The notes under the pieces were generated by a model, which was not told the DNA's origin, searched no databases, and worked only from the letters and a program-made list of their open reading frames with translations. DNA of 64,000 nt. Source: Lentzea jiangxiensis. GTDB taxonomy: Bacteria; Actinomycetota; Actinomycetes; Mycobacteriales; Pseudonocardiaceae. The number at the start of each line of letters is the position of its first letter. Position 1 is the stretch's first letter. The translations under genes were made by a program, and so were the position numbers. The DNA lies in assembly GCF_900104175.1 (NCBI RefSeq), contig NZ_FNIX01000011.1, positions 62,001 through 126,000 on the forward strand, read 5' to 3'. This document shows, in pieces, positions 51,076 to 59,386 of this stretch.

Positions 51076-51382
51076 CCGGTCTCCCGCGTTCGTCTCGCTG
51101 GTGTCGCTGGGCGGTGGACTCGGCGGCGCGGCGCGCTACGGCTTGTCCGTCCTGGTGCCCGGGGCCTGGGGGCTGTTCCTGATCAACGTGCTGGGGTCGT
51201 TCCTGATCGGCGTGTTGATGGGGCTGGTGCCTCGGCCGTTGGTGCGTGCGTTCTTCGGGGTGGGGCTGCTGGGCGGGTTCACGACGTTCTCGTCGTACGC
51301 CGTCTCGTGTTCGTGGGCGCTTCTGGCCACGCCGGTTTGTGCTGTGGTGGCGGCGTTCCTCGGGTTGCGGGTGACCAGGTGA
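51056..51382 (+). CDS. crcB: Fluoride channel subunit CrcB1 (Fluc)
   Basis: About 108 residues if the TTG at 51056 is used; a GTG at 51101 is the alternative and would give a 93-residue protein. Four membrane segments. Motifs: [30 protein letters not shown] (channel Asn), [16 protein letters not shown]. Fluc channels export fluoride as dual-topology dimers; together with the next gene it should form a heterodimer. Confidence 0.85.
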   Translation: MPNPPPDRSPAFVSLVSLGGGLGGAARYGLSVLVPGAWGLFLINVLGSFLIGVLMGLVPRPLVRAFFGVGLLGGFTTFSSYAVSCSWALLATPVCAVVAAFLGLRVTR

Positions 51383-51717
51383 CCTTGCTGGCCGTGTTCC
51401 TGGGAGCTGCTCTGGGGGCTCCTGTGCGGTACCTGGTGGACCGGTTCGTGTCGGGGCGGCACTCGTCGGACTTCCCCTGGGGGACGTTGACGGTGAACGT
51501 CCTCGGGTGCTTCCTGATCGGGTTCTTCGTCGGGACGGCTTGGATGCCGTTGCTCGGGATCGGGTTCTGCGGTGGGCTCACCACGTATTCGACGTTCAGC
51601 TACGAGACGGTGAAGTTGCTGGAGGCCGGGAAGTACCGGCCGGCGCTGCTGAACGTGGTGGTCAGCGTTGCTCTGGGAGTGGGTGCCGCATCCCTGGGAT
51701 GGGCTCTCCCACGCTGA
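51379..51717 (+). CDS. crcB: Fluoride channel subunit CrcB2 (Fluc)
   Basis: A 112-residue protein; GTG 51379 overlaps the previous stop (GTGA). [50 protein letters not shown] are the Fluc motifs. The tandem pair with opposite charge bias is typical of heterodimeric fluoride channels. Confidence 0.9.
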   Translation: MTLLAVFLGAALGAPVRYLVDRFVSGRHSSDFPWGTLTVNVLGCFLIGFFVGTAWMPLLGIGFCGGLTTYSTFSYETVKLLEAGKYRPALLNVVVSVALGVGAASLGWALPR

Positions 51718-51836
51718 ACTCCCGCGCTGCCAACGCGAGGAACTCGCGGACGTCGGTTCCACGTAGAGCTGGTCGCTCACGTCGACGACGACCCGGATGA
51801 CCGCGGACTCGACGCCGCCATCCGGGACTCCGTTCG

Positions 51837-54104
51837 CTAGGAAACGTCTTTCAGCCGGGCCAGCACATCCGGCAGCGTTCCGGTGTGCACTACGCCGAGT
51901 CGTTGCGTGGCGCGGGTGAGCGCGACGTAGAGGTCCGACGCGCCCCGGGGCGACTCGGCGAGGATGCCCTCCGGGTCGACCACGACCACCGAGTCGAACT
52001 CCAGGCCCTTCGCGTCGGTCACGCCGAGCACGACGACCTGCGCCTCCTCCAGCTCGTTGCCCACCGAGGAGGCGGGCACCGCGTCGACGACGGCGGCACC
52101 GACGGACGGGAGCAGGGCGGCCGGCACGATCACCGCGATCTTGCCGTCGCCGACGGCGGTGGCCTCGCCGGAGATCAGGGCCGGCAGTTCGGCGGTGAAC
52201 GACGAGACCCGGGAGACCCAAGGCGCCACACCGGTTTCCCGCACCGACGCCGGTGGCACGAGGGACGCGTCCACGGAGGCGAGCACGTCCGCGGCCACCT
52301 CCATGATCTCGGCCGGCGTGCGGTAGTTGACCGTCAGCTCCGTCAGGCGCCAGCGGTTCTGCACGTACGGCGACAGCACGGTGCCCCACGAGGTGGCGCC
52401 GCCGATGTCGCCGGTCTGCGCGATGTCGCCGACGACCGTCATGGACTTGCTGGGGCAGCGGCGCATCAGCGTGCGCCACGCCATCGCCGAGAGCTCCTGC
52501 GCCTCGTCCACGATGATGTGGCCGAACGTCCAGGTGCGGTCGGCGGCGGCGCGTTCCGCCGCGGTCTCGTAGCGGTCGACGCCGTGGCGCTGGGCGAGGC
52601 TGTACGCGTCCATCAGGTCCGAGGCCATCAGGAGGTCCGGGTCCGCGTCGTCCTCCAGGTCGAGGATGTCGAGGACGCCCTGCGCGTACTCGATGGCTTG
52701 GCGGCGCTGGCGTTCGGCGCGGGCCTTGGCCTCCGTGTCGTCCTCGCCGAGGAGCTCCGCGGCCTCGTCGAGCAGCGGGACGTCCGCGGGAGTCCAGTCG
52801 TCCGACGAGCGCTGCAGCAGGTCGCGTTCCTCGCGGGTGAACTTCGACATCGCGCGGTTGCGGCGCTTCGGGTTCCGGTAGAGCTCCGAGAGCAGCGAGA
52901 ACGGCGTCAGCACCGGCCACAGCGACGAGATCGCGGCCTGCACCTCGTCGGACTCGCGCAGCTCGCGGCGGATGTCGTCCACGTCCGCCTTGTCGAGCAG
53001 GTGGCCGCCGAGGCGTGAGACGACCATGCCGGCCAGCGTCGAGATGATCTCGCGGGCGAACGTGCGGCGGGCCTCGTTGTGCGGGCGGCGGGTACGGCGC
53101 GCCCTGCCCCGCGCGTCGGAGATCGCGCGCCGGTCCAGGCGCAGCACGTCGTTGTCGAAGCGGACCTCGACGAACGGCGGCGCTTCCTGGCGGTCGCGCA
53201 CGGCCGCGGCGATCACGTCGGCCATCTGGACGCGGCCCTTGATCGCGGCCACCTCGGCGGACTCGCGGCCGGTGGCGGTCAGTCCCGGGTACAGCTCGCC
53301 GACCGTGGACAGCAGCACGCCCGTCTCACCCAGCGAGGGGAGCACCTGGCTGATGTAGCGCAGGAACGTCGTGTTCGGGCCGACGACGAGCACGCCGCGC
53401 TTCGCGAGCTGGCGGCGGTGCGTGTAGAGCAGGTACGCGGCGCGGTGCAGGGCCACCGCGGTCTTGCCGGTGCCCGGTCCGCCCTGCACGACGACGACGC
53501 CGTTGAGCTCCGAACGGATGATGATGTCCTGCTCGGCCTGGATCGTCGCGACGATGTCGCTCATCTGGCCGGTGCGGGAGGCGTTCAGCGCGGCCAGCAG
53601 CGTCGCCTCGCCGGTCAGGCCGTCGTTGCGCGACGGCTCGACCGAGTTGATGTCGAGCACCTCGTCGTCGAGGCCGATGACCTTGCGCGAGCGGGTCCGC
53701 AGGTGCCTGCGCCGCCGGACGCCGTCGGGGGAGGCCGCCGTGGCGAGGTAGAACGGCCGGGCCGCGGGCGCCCGCCAGTCCATCAGCAGCGGCTCGTATT
53801 CCTTGTCCTCGTCGAAGAGACCGATTCGGCCGATGTAGAAGCGGTCTTCGTTGTGGAAATCGAGCCTGCCGAACGCGAGGCCGTTCTCGACCGCGCTGTA
53901 CTGGGCCAATTGATCGGTGTACATCGCGACGGACGTGTCGCGCTCGGACCGCATCTGGTGCGTGCCGCCGGTTTGTCGCAACGATTGTGCGAGTCGTTTC
54001 GACGTCTGTTCGCGGAGGTCGTCGAGCCGGCCGTACAACATGGCCACGTATTCCTGCTCCGGCTCCATTTCGGCGAGCCGGAGGTCATCGGAGGGGCTTG
54101 ACAA
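51837..54104 (-). CDS. helD: HelD-like RNA-polymerase-associated helicase
   Basis: A 755-residue superfamily 1 protein; TTG 54104 with GAGG 5 nt upstream was chosen. N-terminal coiled-coil arm (EQEYVAMLYGRLDDLREQTSKRLAQSL), Walker A VQGGPGTGKTAVALHRAAYLLY near residue 210, Walker B HIIVDEAQELSAMAWR, motif IV-VI region (VTDAKGLEFDSVVVVDPEGI, LYVALTRATQRL). HelD proteins strip RNA polymerase from DNA and recycle it; class II members protect against rifamycins. Preceding the gene is a minus-strand short frame described elsewhere. A MarR gene lies just upstream. Confidence 0.9.
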   Translation of the reverse strand: MSSPSDDLRLAEMEPEQEYVAMLYGRLDDLREQTSKRLAQSLRQTGGTHQMRSERDTSVAMYTDQLAQYSAVENGLAFGRLDFHNEDRFYIGRIGLFDEDKEYEPLLMDWRAPAARPFYLATAASPDGVRRRRHLRTRSRKVIGLDDEVLDINSVEPSRNDGLTGEATLLAALNASRTGQMSDIVATIQAEQDIIIRSELNGVVVVQGGPGTGKTAVALHRAAYLLYTHRRQLAKRGVLVVGPNTTFLRYISQVLPSLGETGVLLSTVGELYPGLTATGRESAEVAAIKGRVQMADVIAAAVRDRQEAPPFVEVRFDNDVLRLDRRAISDARGRARRTRRPHNEARRTFAREIISTLAGMVVSRLGGHLLDKADVDDIRRELRESDEVQAAISSLWPVLTPFSLLSELYRNPKRRNRAMSKFTREERDLLQRSSDDWTPADVPLLDEAAELLGEDDTEAKARAERQRRQAIEYAQGVLDILDLEDDADPDLLMASDLMDAYSLAQRHGVDRYETAAERAAADRTWTFGHIIVDEAQELSAMAWRTLMRRCPSKSMTVVGDIAQTGDIGGATSWGTVLSPYVQNRWRLTELTVNYRTPAEIMEVAADVLASVDASLVPPASVRETGVAPWVSRVSSFTAELPALISGEATAVGDGKIAVIVPAALLPSVGAAVVDAVPASSVGNELEEAQVVVLGVTDAKGLEFDSVVVVDPEGILAESPRGASDLYVALTRATQRLGVVHTGTLPDVLARLKDVS

Positions 54105-54127
54105 CTTGCCTCATTTCTCGATATCAT
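54098..54127 (+). promoter_or_regulatory. Sigma-70-like promoter pointing right from the helD 5' region
   Basis: TTGACA (54098-54103), an 18-bp spacer and TATCAT (54122-54127) form a near-consensus vegetative promoter on the plus strand. Both downstream genes (MarR, 54195-54623) are on the opposite strand, so transcription would be antisense. It overlaps the helD start codon region. Confidence 0.4.
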
Positions 54128-54194
54128 GCGTTGTCGGATTTTATTCCGATTCGCATTGTCCTGCCCGCGCCGGGTTCGCGTGAGCGCAGACTGT

Positions 54195-54623
54195 CTAATC
54201 TACACGCATATCAGCGTGGTGCAGGTACGCCTTCCGCAGCAGTGTGGCCAACGTATCGCGCTCGTGCGGTGTCAACGGCGCCAGCAGCTCGTCCTCGTGC
54301 GCCCGCGCCGCCTCCAGGCGTTCGCGCAGGGCCCGCCTGCCCCCGTCGGTGATCGACACGGCGAACCGCCGCCGGTCCTTCTCGTCCCGCCTGCGCCGGG
54401 CGAACCCGAGGCCCTCCAGGTCGTCGAGCACGGACACGAGGTCGCTCGGGTCCATCCGCACGCGGTCGCTGATCCGCTTCTGCGCCACGGCTTCCTGCTC
54501 CGACAGATACGCGAGCACGGTCAGGTGGGGCCCGCGGAGGTCCGCGCGCCCGATCCGGCGTGCTTCCCGCACCAGTCCGAGCATCAGGTAGCTGGGAAGA
54601 CGCAGGAGCTGATCAAGGCTCAT
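54195..54623 (-). CDS. MarR-family regulator
   Basis: A 142-residue protein, ATG 54623 (MSLDQLLRLPSYLMLGLVREARR). Winged helix: LTVLAYLSEQEAVAQKRISDRVRMDPSDLVSVLDDLEGLGFARRRRDEKDRRRFAVSITDGG. It is followed, same strand, by helD after 90 nt. It may control helD in response to a drug or phenolic ligand, or act on the divergent membrane-protein gene at 54760. Confidence 0.9.
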   Translation of the reverse strand: MSLDQLLRLPSYLMLGLVREARRIGRADLRGPHLTVLAYLSEQEAVAQKRISDRVRMDPSDLVSVLDDLEGLGFARRRRDEKDRRRFAVSITDGGRRALRERLEAARAHEDELLAPLTPHERDTLATLLRKAYLHHADMRVD

Positions 54624-54759
54624 GCCGTCCAGTCTAAAAAAGATCCATACCCCTTTCGGGGATAGCGCTGCGTGAGGAACGCGCCCGGACGAGGGCCGAC
54701 AGGGTGAGCGAAGGGGTGACGTTTCTCCGCGGACCACCGGGGAGCGGCAAGGTGGGGGT

Positions 54760-55362
54760 ATGACGCGTGCGGAGATCGTCCGGCTCGCCCGCTGCGTGGT
54801 GCGCCGGCCCAGGTGGCAGCTCGTCGTCGCGGTGCTGCTCTCCGCGTGGACACTCGCGTGGGTCCTCGGCCAGCTCGCCGACGAACCCCTGCGCCCGCTC
54901 GACGTGCTCGCATGGACCGGCATCCCCCTCGATTCGGCTTCCCTATGGGCTCGCGAACGCGCCGACGTCCTCGTCTGGCTCGCGACGCTCGGTGGGCTGA
55001 GCTGGGCGGCCACCACCGAGCAGGGTCAACTGCCCGCACTCATCGGGTGGTTCGCGGTCCTGGTGGCGGGCGAGGCGGCGGGGTACGAGCCCGCGGTCCA
55101 GCGGGCGATGCTCAGCATGGTCGTCTTCCTGGTCGTCCTCGGGGCCGTCTCCTGCACGGGCCGGCGGGCCTTCGTTGTCGACCGCGTCGCCGTCATGCCG
55201 AAGGACGTGGCCCGGGCCGGGATCACGGCCGCGGTGCTGACCGCGGTGGTCCCGCTCATCGCCCCTGGCCTGGCCATCACGCGTCTGGTCAGCCCCTACG
55301 TGACGAAACCGCCGCGCCGGCTGAGGCCGGTTGACGCCCCGCTGCTGAGGGAAACCGGATGA
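54760..55362 (+). CDS. Membrane protein of unknown function
   Basis: A 200-residue protein, ATG start. Hydrophobic segments: LVVAVLLSAWTLAWVLGQLA, VLVWLATLGGLSWAA, LIGWFAVLVAGEAAGY, MLSMVVFLVVLGAVSC, AAVLTAVVPLIAPGLAI; positive ends (RAEIVRLARCVVRRPRW, KPPRRLRPVD). Probably five transmembrane helices. No family recognised. The next gene begins 1 nt after its stop. Confidence 0.7.
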   Translation: MTRAEIVRLARCVVRRPRWQLVVAVLLSAWTLAWVLGQLADEPLRPLDVLAWTGIPLDSASLWARERADVLVWLATLGGLSWAATTEQGQLPALIGWFAVLVAGEAAGYEPAVQRAMLSMVVFLVVLGAVSCTGRRAFVVDRVAVMPKDVARAGITAAVLTAVVPLIAPGLAITRLVSPYVTKPPRRLRPVDAPLLRETG

Positions 55363-55363
55363 G

Positions 55364-55582
55364 GTGAGCGACTACCTGCCCCCACCCGCACCCCCGCGCA
55401 GCGCGCTGACCTTGCGGTTGTGGCTGGCCGGGTTCGGTCTCGTCTTCAACTCGGTGGCCGGGTGGCTGGCGCTGCGAGCTGACCTCGTCTGGCTCGCCGT
55501 GGTGCTTTTGCTACTCGCGGTCGTTTGCGTCGCGGACTTCTTCTGGGTCCTCCACCGCAAACGCCGCGGGGATCCGGGCTGA
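55364..55582 (+). CDS. Small membrane protein (DUF6343-like)
   Basis: A 72-residue protein, GTG start next to the preceding stop. Two membrane segments (LTLRLWLAGFGLVFNSVAGWLAL, LVWLAVVLLLLAVVCVADFFWVLHR) after a Pro-rich start (SDYLPPPAPPRSA), then a basic tail. Similar small proteins with the LTLRLWLAGFGL pattern are common in actinobacteria with no known role. Confidence 0.7.
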   Translation: MSDYLPPPAPPRSALTLRLWLAGFGLVFNSVAGWLALRADLVWLAVVLLLLAVVCVADFFWVLHRKRRGDPG

Positions 55583-55620
55583 AAGTCGTCGCCAAGCTGT
55601 GCTTGGGCTTTCGAGTGCGC

Positions 55621-56289
55621 ATGGACAAAGATGTCCGTGTGCATGAGAACCCGGCCAGAGGCAGGTTAGCCAGGGTGATGCGCCGGCAGCCGGTGCAACA
55701 ACGCGGCGCGGCGACTGTCTCCGCGATCCTCGACGCTTGCGCGAGCCTGCTGAACGAATACGATTACGACGACATCACCACGGCGCGCATCGTCGATGTG
55801 GCCGGAGTGCCCATTGGTTCTTTCTATCAGTACTTCCCGGACAAACGATCTGTTGTGCACGCCTTGGCGCTTCGCGGTATGGAGACCTACCTCCGCGAGG
55901 TCGAGGAGTTGTTCGCCGCGGACCTGATCGCGGACACGTGGCACGAGGCCATGAAGCAGGTCGTCACCGTCTACATGCGGATGCTCGTCGAGGTGCCGGG
56001 CTTCGGGCGGGTGCGGTTCAGCGACCTGCTCGACAGCCACCGCCTCGACTCGAGCGTCGACCAGTACGAGCTGATGGCCGAACGGCTGGCGGACATGTTC
56101 GTCTCCCGGTTCGGCGCGCACGGCGACGCCCCGGTGGTGCTGACGTTCCGGATCGCCGTGCAGACCGCGGACGCGCTGTTCAAGCTCGCCGAACGGGTCG
56201 ACGAGAAGGACCGCGCGCACGTGGTCGGCACGGCGAACGAGCTGCTCACCGGCATGCTCGGGTCCGTGCTGGAACCTCAGAGCCCGTAG
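55621..56289 (+). CDS. TetR-family regulator
   Basis: A 222-residue protein; ATG 55621 used, with ATG 55678 (MRRQPVQQRG) possible. HTH: RGAATVSAILDACASLLNEYDYDDITTARIVDVAGVPIGSFYQYFPDKRSVVHAL. Large helical C-terminal domain. It is convergent with the flavoprotein gene (13-nt overlap); its target is not evident from context. Confidence 0.9.
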   Translation: MDKDVRVHENPARGRLARVMRRQPVQQRGAATVSAILDACASLLNEYDYDDITTARIVDVAGVPIGSFYQYFPDKRSVVHALALRGMETYLREVEELFAADLIADTWHEAMKQVVTVYMRMLVEVPGFGRVRFSDLLDSHRLDSSVDQYELMAERLADMFVSRFGAHGDAPVVLTFRIAVQTADALFKLAERVDEKDRAHVVGTANELLTGMLGSVLEPQSP

Positions 56290-57617
56290 GCCTCGAGCAT
56301 CCGCAGCCAGACCTCGCTGATCGTCGGGTACGAGGGCACCGCGTGCCACAACCGGTCCACGGTGACCTCGCCGACGATCGCGACCGTCGCCGAGTGCAGC
56401 AGCTCGGCGACGTCCTGGCCGACGAACGTGACACCGACCAGCGTCCGCGTCCGCTCGTCCACGACCATCCGCGTCCTGCCCCGGTAGCCGTCGGCGTGCA
56501 GCGACGACCCGGCGACCGCGATGTCGAGGTCGACCACCTTCACGTCCCGCCCGGCCGCCCGCGCCTGCTCGGCGGTGTGCCCGACGAACGCCACCTCGGG
56601 GTCGGTGAACACGACCTGCGGCACCGCCACGTGGTCCGCCCACGCCTGACCCGCCGACCACTGCTTCGGCTCGAACCCGCGCGAGCGCTCCAGGATCGCC
56701 GTGCCGACCGCGCGGGCCTGGTACTTGCCCTGGTGCGTCAGCAACGCGCGCCCGGTGACGTCCCCCGCCGCGTACAGCCACCGTCCGTCCACACCGGACA
56801 CCAGACCGGAGTCGTCGATGGTCAGAGGCTTGCCGTCCTTGGTGGCCGGCACCCGGCCGGTCGCGACGAGGATCTCCCGGCCCTGCACCACCCTGCCGTC
56901 CTGCAAGGTCACCCGGCCCGGCTCGACCGCCGACGCCCGCGCGTTCAGCAGCACCTCGACGCCGTCCGCCCGCAGGCCCTCGACGACGAGCGGCCCGACG
57001 AACTCCTCCATCCTCGGCAGCGGCCGGTCACCGGAGACGACCAGCTTCACCTTCGACCCGAGCCGCGCCCACGCCTGCGCCATCTCGACGCCGACGACGC
57101 CACCGCCGAGCACGACCAGCGACTCCGGCACCTCGCGCGCCGACGTGGCCTCCCGCGACGTCCACACGGGAGTGTCGGCGAGACCGTCCAGCGGCGGCAT
57201 CTTCGGCACGCTGCCGGTGCACACCACGACGGCCAGCCGCGCCCGGTGGACCTCGCCGCCGACCGTGACCTCGCGCTCGCCGGTGACCTCGCCCTCGCCG
57301 CGCAGGACGTGGATGTTCTCCGACTCGGCCCACCGGACCTGGCCGCTGTCGTCCCAGTCCGACGTGAACCCGGTGCGGCGCTCGAGCACCGCGGCCGGGT
57401 CGAGCGACCCGCCGACCACGCCCTTCACCCGCTGGGCGGCCGCGAGCGCGTGACCGGAGCGCAGCAACGCCTTCGAAGGCATGCACGCCCAGTACGAGCA
57501 CTCGCCGCCGACCAGCTCCTTCTCGACCATGGCGGTGGACAGGCCTCCCGCGGCCGTCCGCCAGGCCACGTTCTCACCCACGGGGCCACCACCGATGACG
57601 ATGACGTCGAAATCCAT
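56277..57617 (-). CDS. Flavin disulfide reductase-like oxidoreductase lacking the catalytic His
   Basis: A 446-residue protein, ATG 57617 (MDFDVIVIGGGPVGENVAWR). FAD site, redox Cys pair C40-x4-C45 in GGECSYWACMPSK, NAD(P) site VVLGGGVVGVEMAQAWARLG, second FAD motif LYAAGDVTG, C-terminal dimer region AVPSYPTISEVWLRML. The usual active-site H-P-T is S-Y-P-T here, so the general-base His is absent. It resembles mercuric-reductase/lipoamide-dehydrogenase-like proteins of actinobacteria, which often act as quinone or NAD(P)H oxidoreductases. A VOC protein gene is directly upstream. Confidence 0.85.
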   Translation of the reverse strand: MDFDVIVIGGGPVGENVAWRTAAGGLSTAMVEKELVGGECSYWACMPSKALLRSGHALAAAQRVKGVVGGSLDPAAVLERRTGFTSDWDDSGQVRWAESENIHVLRGEGEVTGEREVTVGGEVHRARLAVVVCTGSVPKMPPLDGLADTPVWTSREATSAREVPESLVVLGGGVVGVEMAQAWARLGSKVKLVVSGDRPLPRMEEFVGPLVVEGLRADGVEVLLNARASAVEPGRVTLQDGRVVQGREILVATGRVPATKDGKPLTIDDSGLVSGVDGRWLYAAGDVTGRALLTHQGKYQARAVGTAILERSRGFEPKQWSAGQAWADHVAVPQVVFTDPEVAFVGHTAEQARAAGRDVKVVDLDIAVAGSSLHADGYRGRTRMVVDERTRTLVGVTFVGQDVAELLHSATVAIVGEVTVDRLWHAVPSYPTISEVWLRMLEAYGL

Positions 57618-57638
57618 GGCGCCCACAGTAGGCCTGGG

Positions 57639-57998
57639 TCAGGGAAGCCACATGAGGCAGAACGTGTGCCCGACCGGGTCCGCGTAGACCCGGAAGTCGT
57701 CGTCGGTGTCCTTCTGCACCAACCGGGCACCGAGCGCCAGCGCCTTCGGTTCGGCCTCCTCGACGTCCTCGACCAGCACGTCGAGGTGGAACTGCTGCGA
57801 CCCGTGCGGGTCCGGGAACACCGGCGGCCGGTAGTCGGGACAGCGCTGGAACGCGATGCGCGTGCCGGAGGCGACGATCACGACCCAGCTGTCGTCGTCG
57901 CCGGGGAGTCTTTCGGCGCCGAGCAGCTTCTCGTAGAACGACGCCAGTTCGGAGGGATTGGGACAGTCGAGCACGACTGAGCGGAGTTGTCCGACCAT
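57639..57998 (-). CDS. VOC-family (glyoxalase-like) protein
   Basis: A 119-residue protein, ATG 57998 (MVGQLRSVVLDCPNPSELASFYEKLLGAE). Two beta-alpha-beta-beta-beta repeats: LDCPNPSELASFYEKLLG with RIAFQRCPDYRPPVFP and the second repeat QQFHLDVLVEDVEEAEPKALALGARLV / FRVYADPVGHTFCLMW. Members bind small ligands or metals and can act as resistance or dioxygenase-related proteins. It ends 21 nt before the flavoprotein gene and may be cotranscribed with it. Confidence 0.87.
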   Translation of the reverse strand: MVGQLRSVVLDCPNPSELASFYEKLLGAERLPGDDDSWVVIVASGTRIAFQRCPDYRPPVFPDPHGSQQFHLDVLVEDVEEAEPKALALGARLVQKDTDDDFRVYADPVGHTFCLMWLP

Positions 57999-58010
57999 GC
58001 CCTCCACCCT

Positions 58011-59243
58011 CTACCGGGTGGTGGGCAGCCGCAACGCCTGCTTGGCGACCGGCTCGAGCGACGGGTCGCCCGCACCGCCCGTCCACACCGCGAACGCCAG
58101 CGTCACGTGGCTGCCCTTGGTGCTGTTCGCGAACGCGGCGCTCTCCAGCGGCTTGCCGTCGAGGCCGTTCACGCCGCCGGACCCGGGCAGCACGACGACC
58201 GCGTGCAACGACTTGGCGCTGGGCGCGTCCAGCAGGTCCATGTCCGCCACCATCACGGTCACCTGCCTGCCCTGCACGGTCGCCTCGTACGTGGCGCGCA
58301 GCAGCACTCCGCAGTCGTTCGCGGTCAGCCACGCCTTCACGTCGCCGAACGCCTGCGCCTGGCACTCCTTGTCCTTCTTCATGTCCTTCGGCACGAACGT
58401 CGTGCCGTCCACGACCACCGTCGTGGGCTGGGCCGACGTCGGCGCGGGCGTCGCGTCGGCCGGGCCGTCGCCACCGGGCAGCGCCACGACCAGCCACACG
58501 ACGAGCAGCAACGCCACCAGTGCGCCGGCCGCCACGTACGTCCAGGTCAGCTTGCTCGGCAAACGCTTGCGGCCGAGCGCCGCCCGCAACTGCGCCTTGG
58601 GGATCAGCATCGTGTTCGCGGACGCGAGGTCGGAGACGGCGTCGCTGAAGCCCTCGGACAGCAGCGACCGCGCGTCCGGTGGCGTGCCGGTGGTCTGCAG
58701 GATCGCGAGGAGCTTCACCGCGTGCTCGGCCGTGCACGGCACCGACGACGTCGCGAGCTCCCGGGCCGCGCTGAGCACAGTGGACGGTTTGGGGTGCAGC
58801 ACCCGCACGCCCCGGTTGAGGTCGACGGTCGGCTGGACGACCTGGCTCACGAACGGGCCGACCGCGACGACCGTGCTCACCGGGAGCGGCTCCGCGCGCA
58901 TCGCCTGGATCCGCTGCGCCACCGCCGTCGCCGCCGCCACGGCCTCGGTCGCCGGGTTCGGCGAGCCGTCCTGGGACACCAGCGGCCAGCCGTCGATCTT
59001 CCACTGACCGCCGAGCGGCGCCTCGAGCTTCACCGCGGGGTCGGGCAGGTCGACGCCGACGATCACCATCACGCCCTTGGGCAGCACGACGATCGCGTCG
59101 AGGGGGACGGGGCAGTCCGGCGGCTGCACGCCGACCAGCGCCACGCCACCCAACACCCCGGTACCCGCGCCGCAGGCCGTGAGGGCGGCACGGACGTCCG
59201 CCCCGATGGCCGAAGGTTCAGCGCCCAGACGGATCAGCCGCAC
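58011..59243 (-). CDS. Single-pass membrane protein of unknown function
   Basis: A 410-residue protein, GTG 59243 with AAAGGTGGGG upstream. Residues 1-260 are a soluble cytoplasmic domain (VALVGVQPPDCPVPLDAIVVLPKGVMVIVGVDLP is a NERD-like strand set, then helices), a membrane segment lies near 275-298 (YVAAGALVALLLVVWLVVALP), and the C-terminal 110 residues face outside (TTVVVDGTTFVPKDMKKDKECQAQAF, two cysteines). No catalytic motif is certain. Confidence 0.7.
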   Translation of the reverse strand: MRLIRLGAEPSAIGADVRAALTACGAGTGVLGGVALVGVQPPDCPVPLDAIVVLPKGVMVIVGVDLPDPAVKLEAPLGGQWKIDGWPLVSQDGSPNPATEAVAAATAVAQRIQAMRAEPLPVSTVVAVGPFVSQVVQPTVDLNRGVRVLHPKPSTVLSAARELATSSVPCTAEHAVKLLAILQTTGTPPDARSLLSEGFSDAVSDLASANTMLIPKAQLRAALGRKRLPSKLTWTYVAAGALVALLLVVWLVVALPGGDGPADATPAPTSAQPTTVVVDGTTFVPKDMKKDKECQAQAFGDVKAWLTANDCGVLLRATYEATVQGRQVTVMVADMDLLDAPSAKSLHAVVVLPGSGGVNGLDGKPLESAAFANSTKGSHVTLAFAVWTGGAGDPSLEPVAKQALRLPTTR

Positions 59244-59386
59244 GAGTCCCCACCTTTCCGCACGGGGGGACACCGTAGCGCTCCGGGGTCGTTTCACCGC
59301 AGTTGGTGGAGACCTTGCGTGATGGCCGTCACCAGTAAGTGGATCACTCGTTGGAGTGATTGCCTGCCAATGCTCACGGAGGGTCC

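Noticed and set aside
54085..54104. Rifamycin-associated element (RAE) upstream of helD
   Set aside because: GGGGCTTG is present on the plus strand but the rest of the usual inverted repeat (GCGGCAAGGCCCC) is not; only half matches, so I did not call it.
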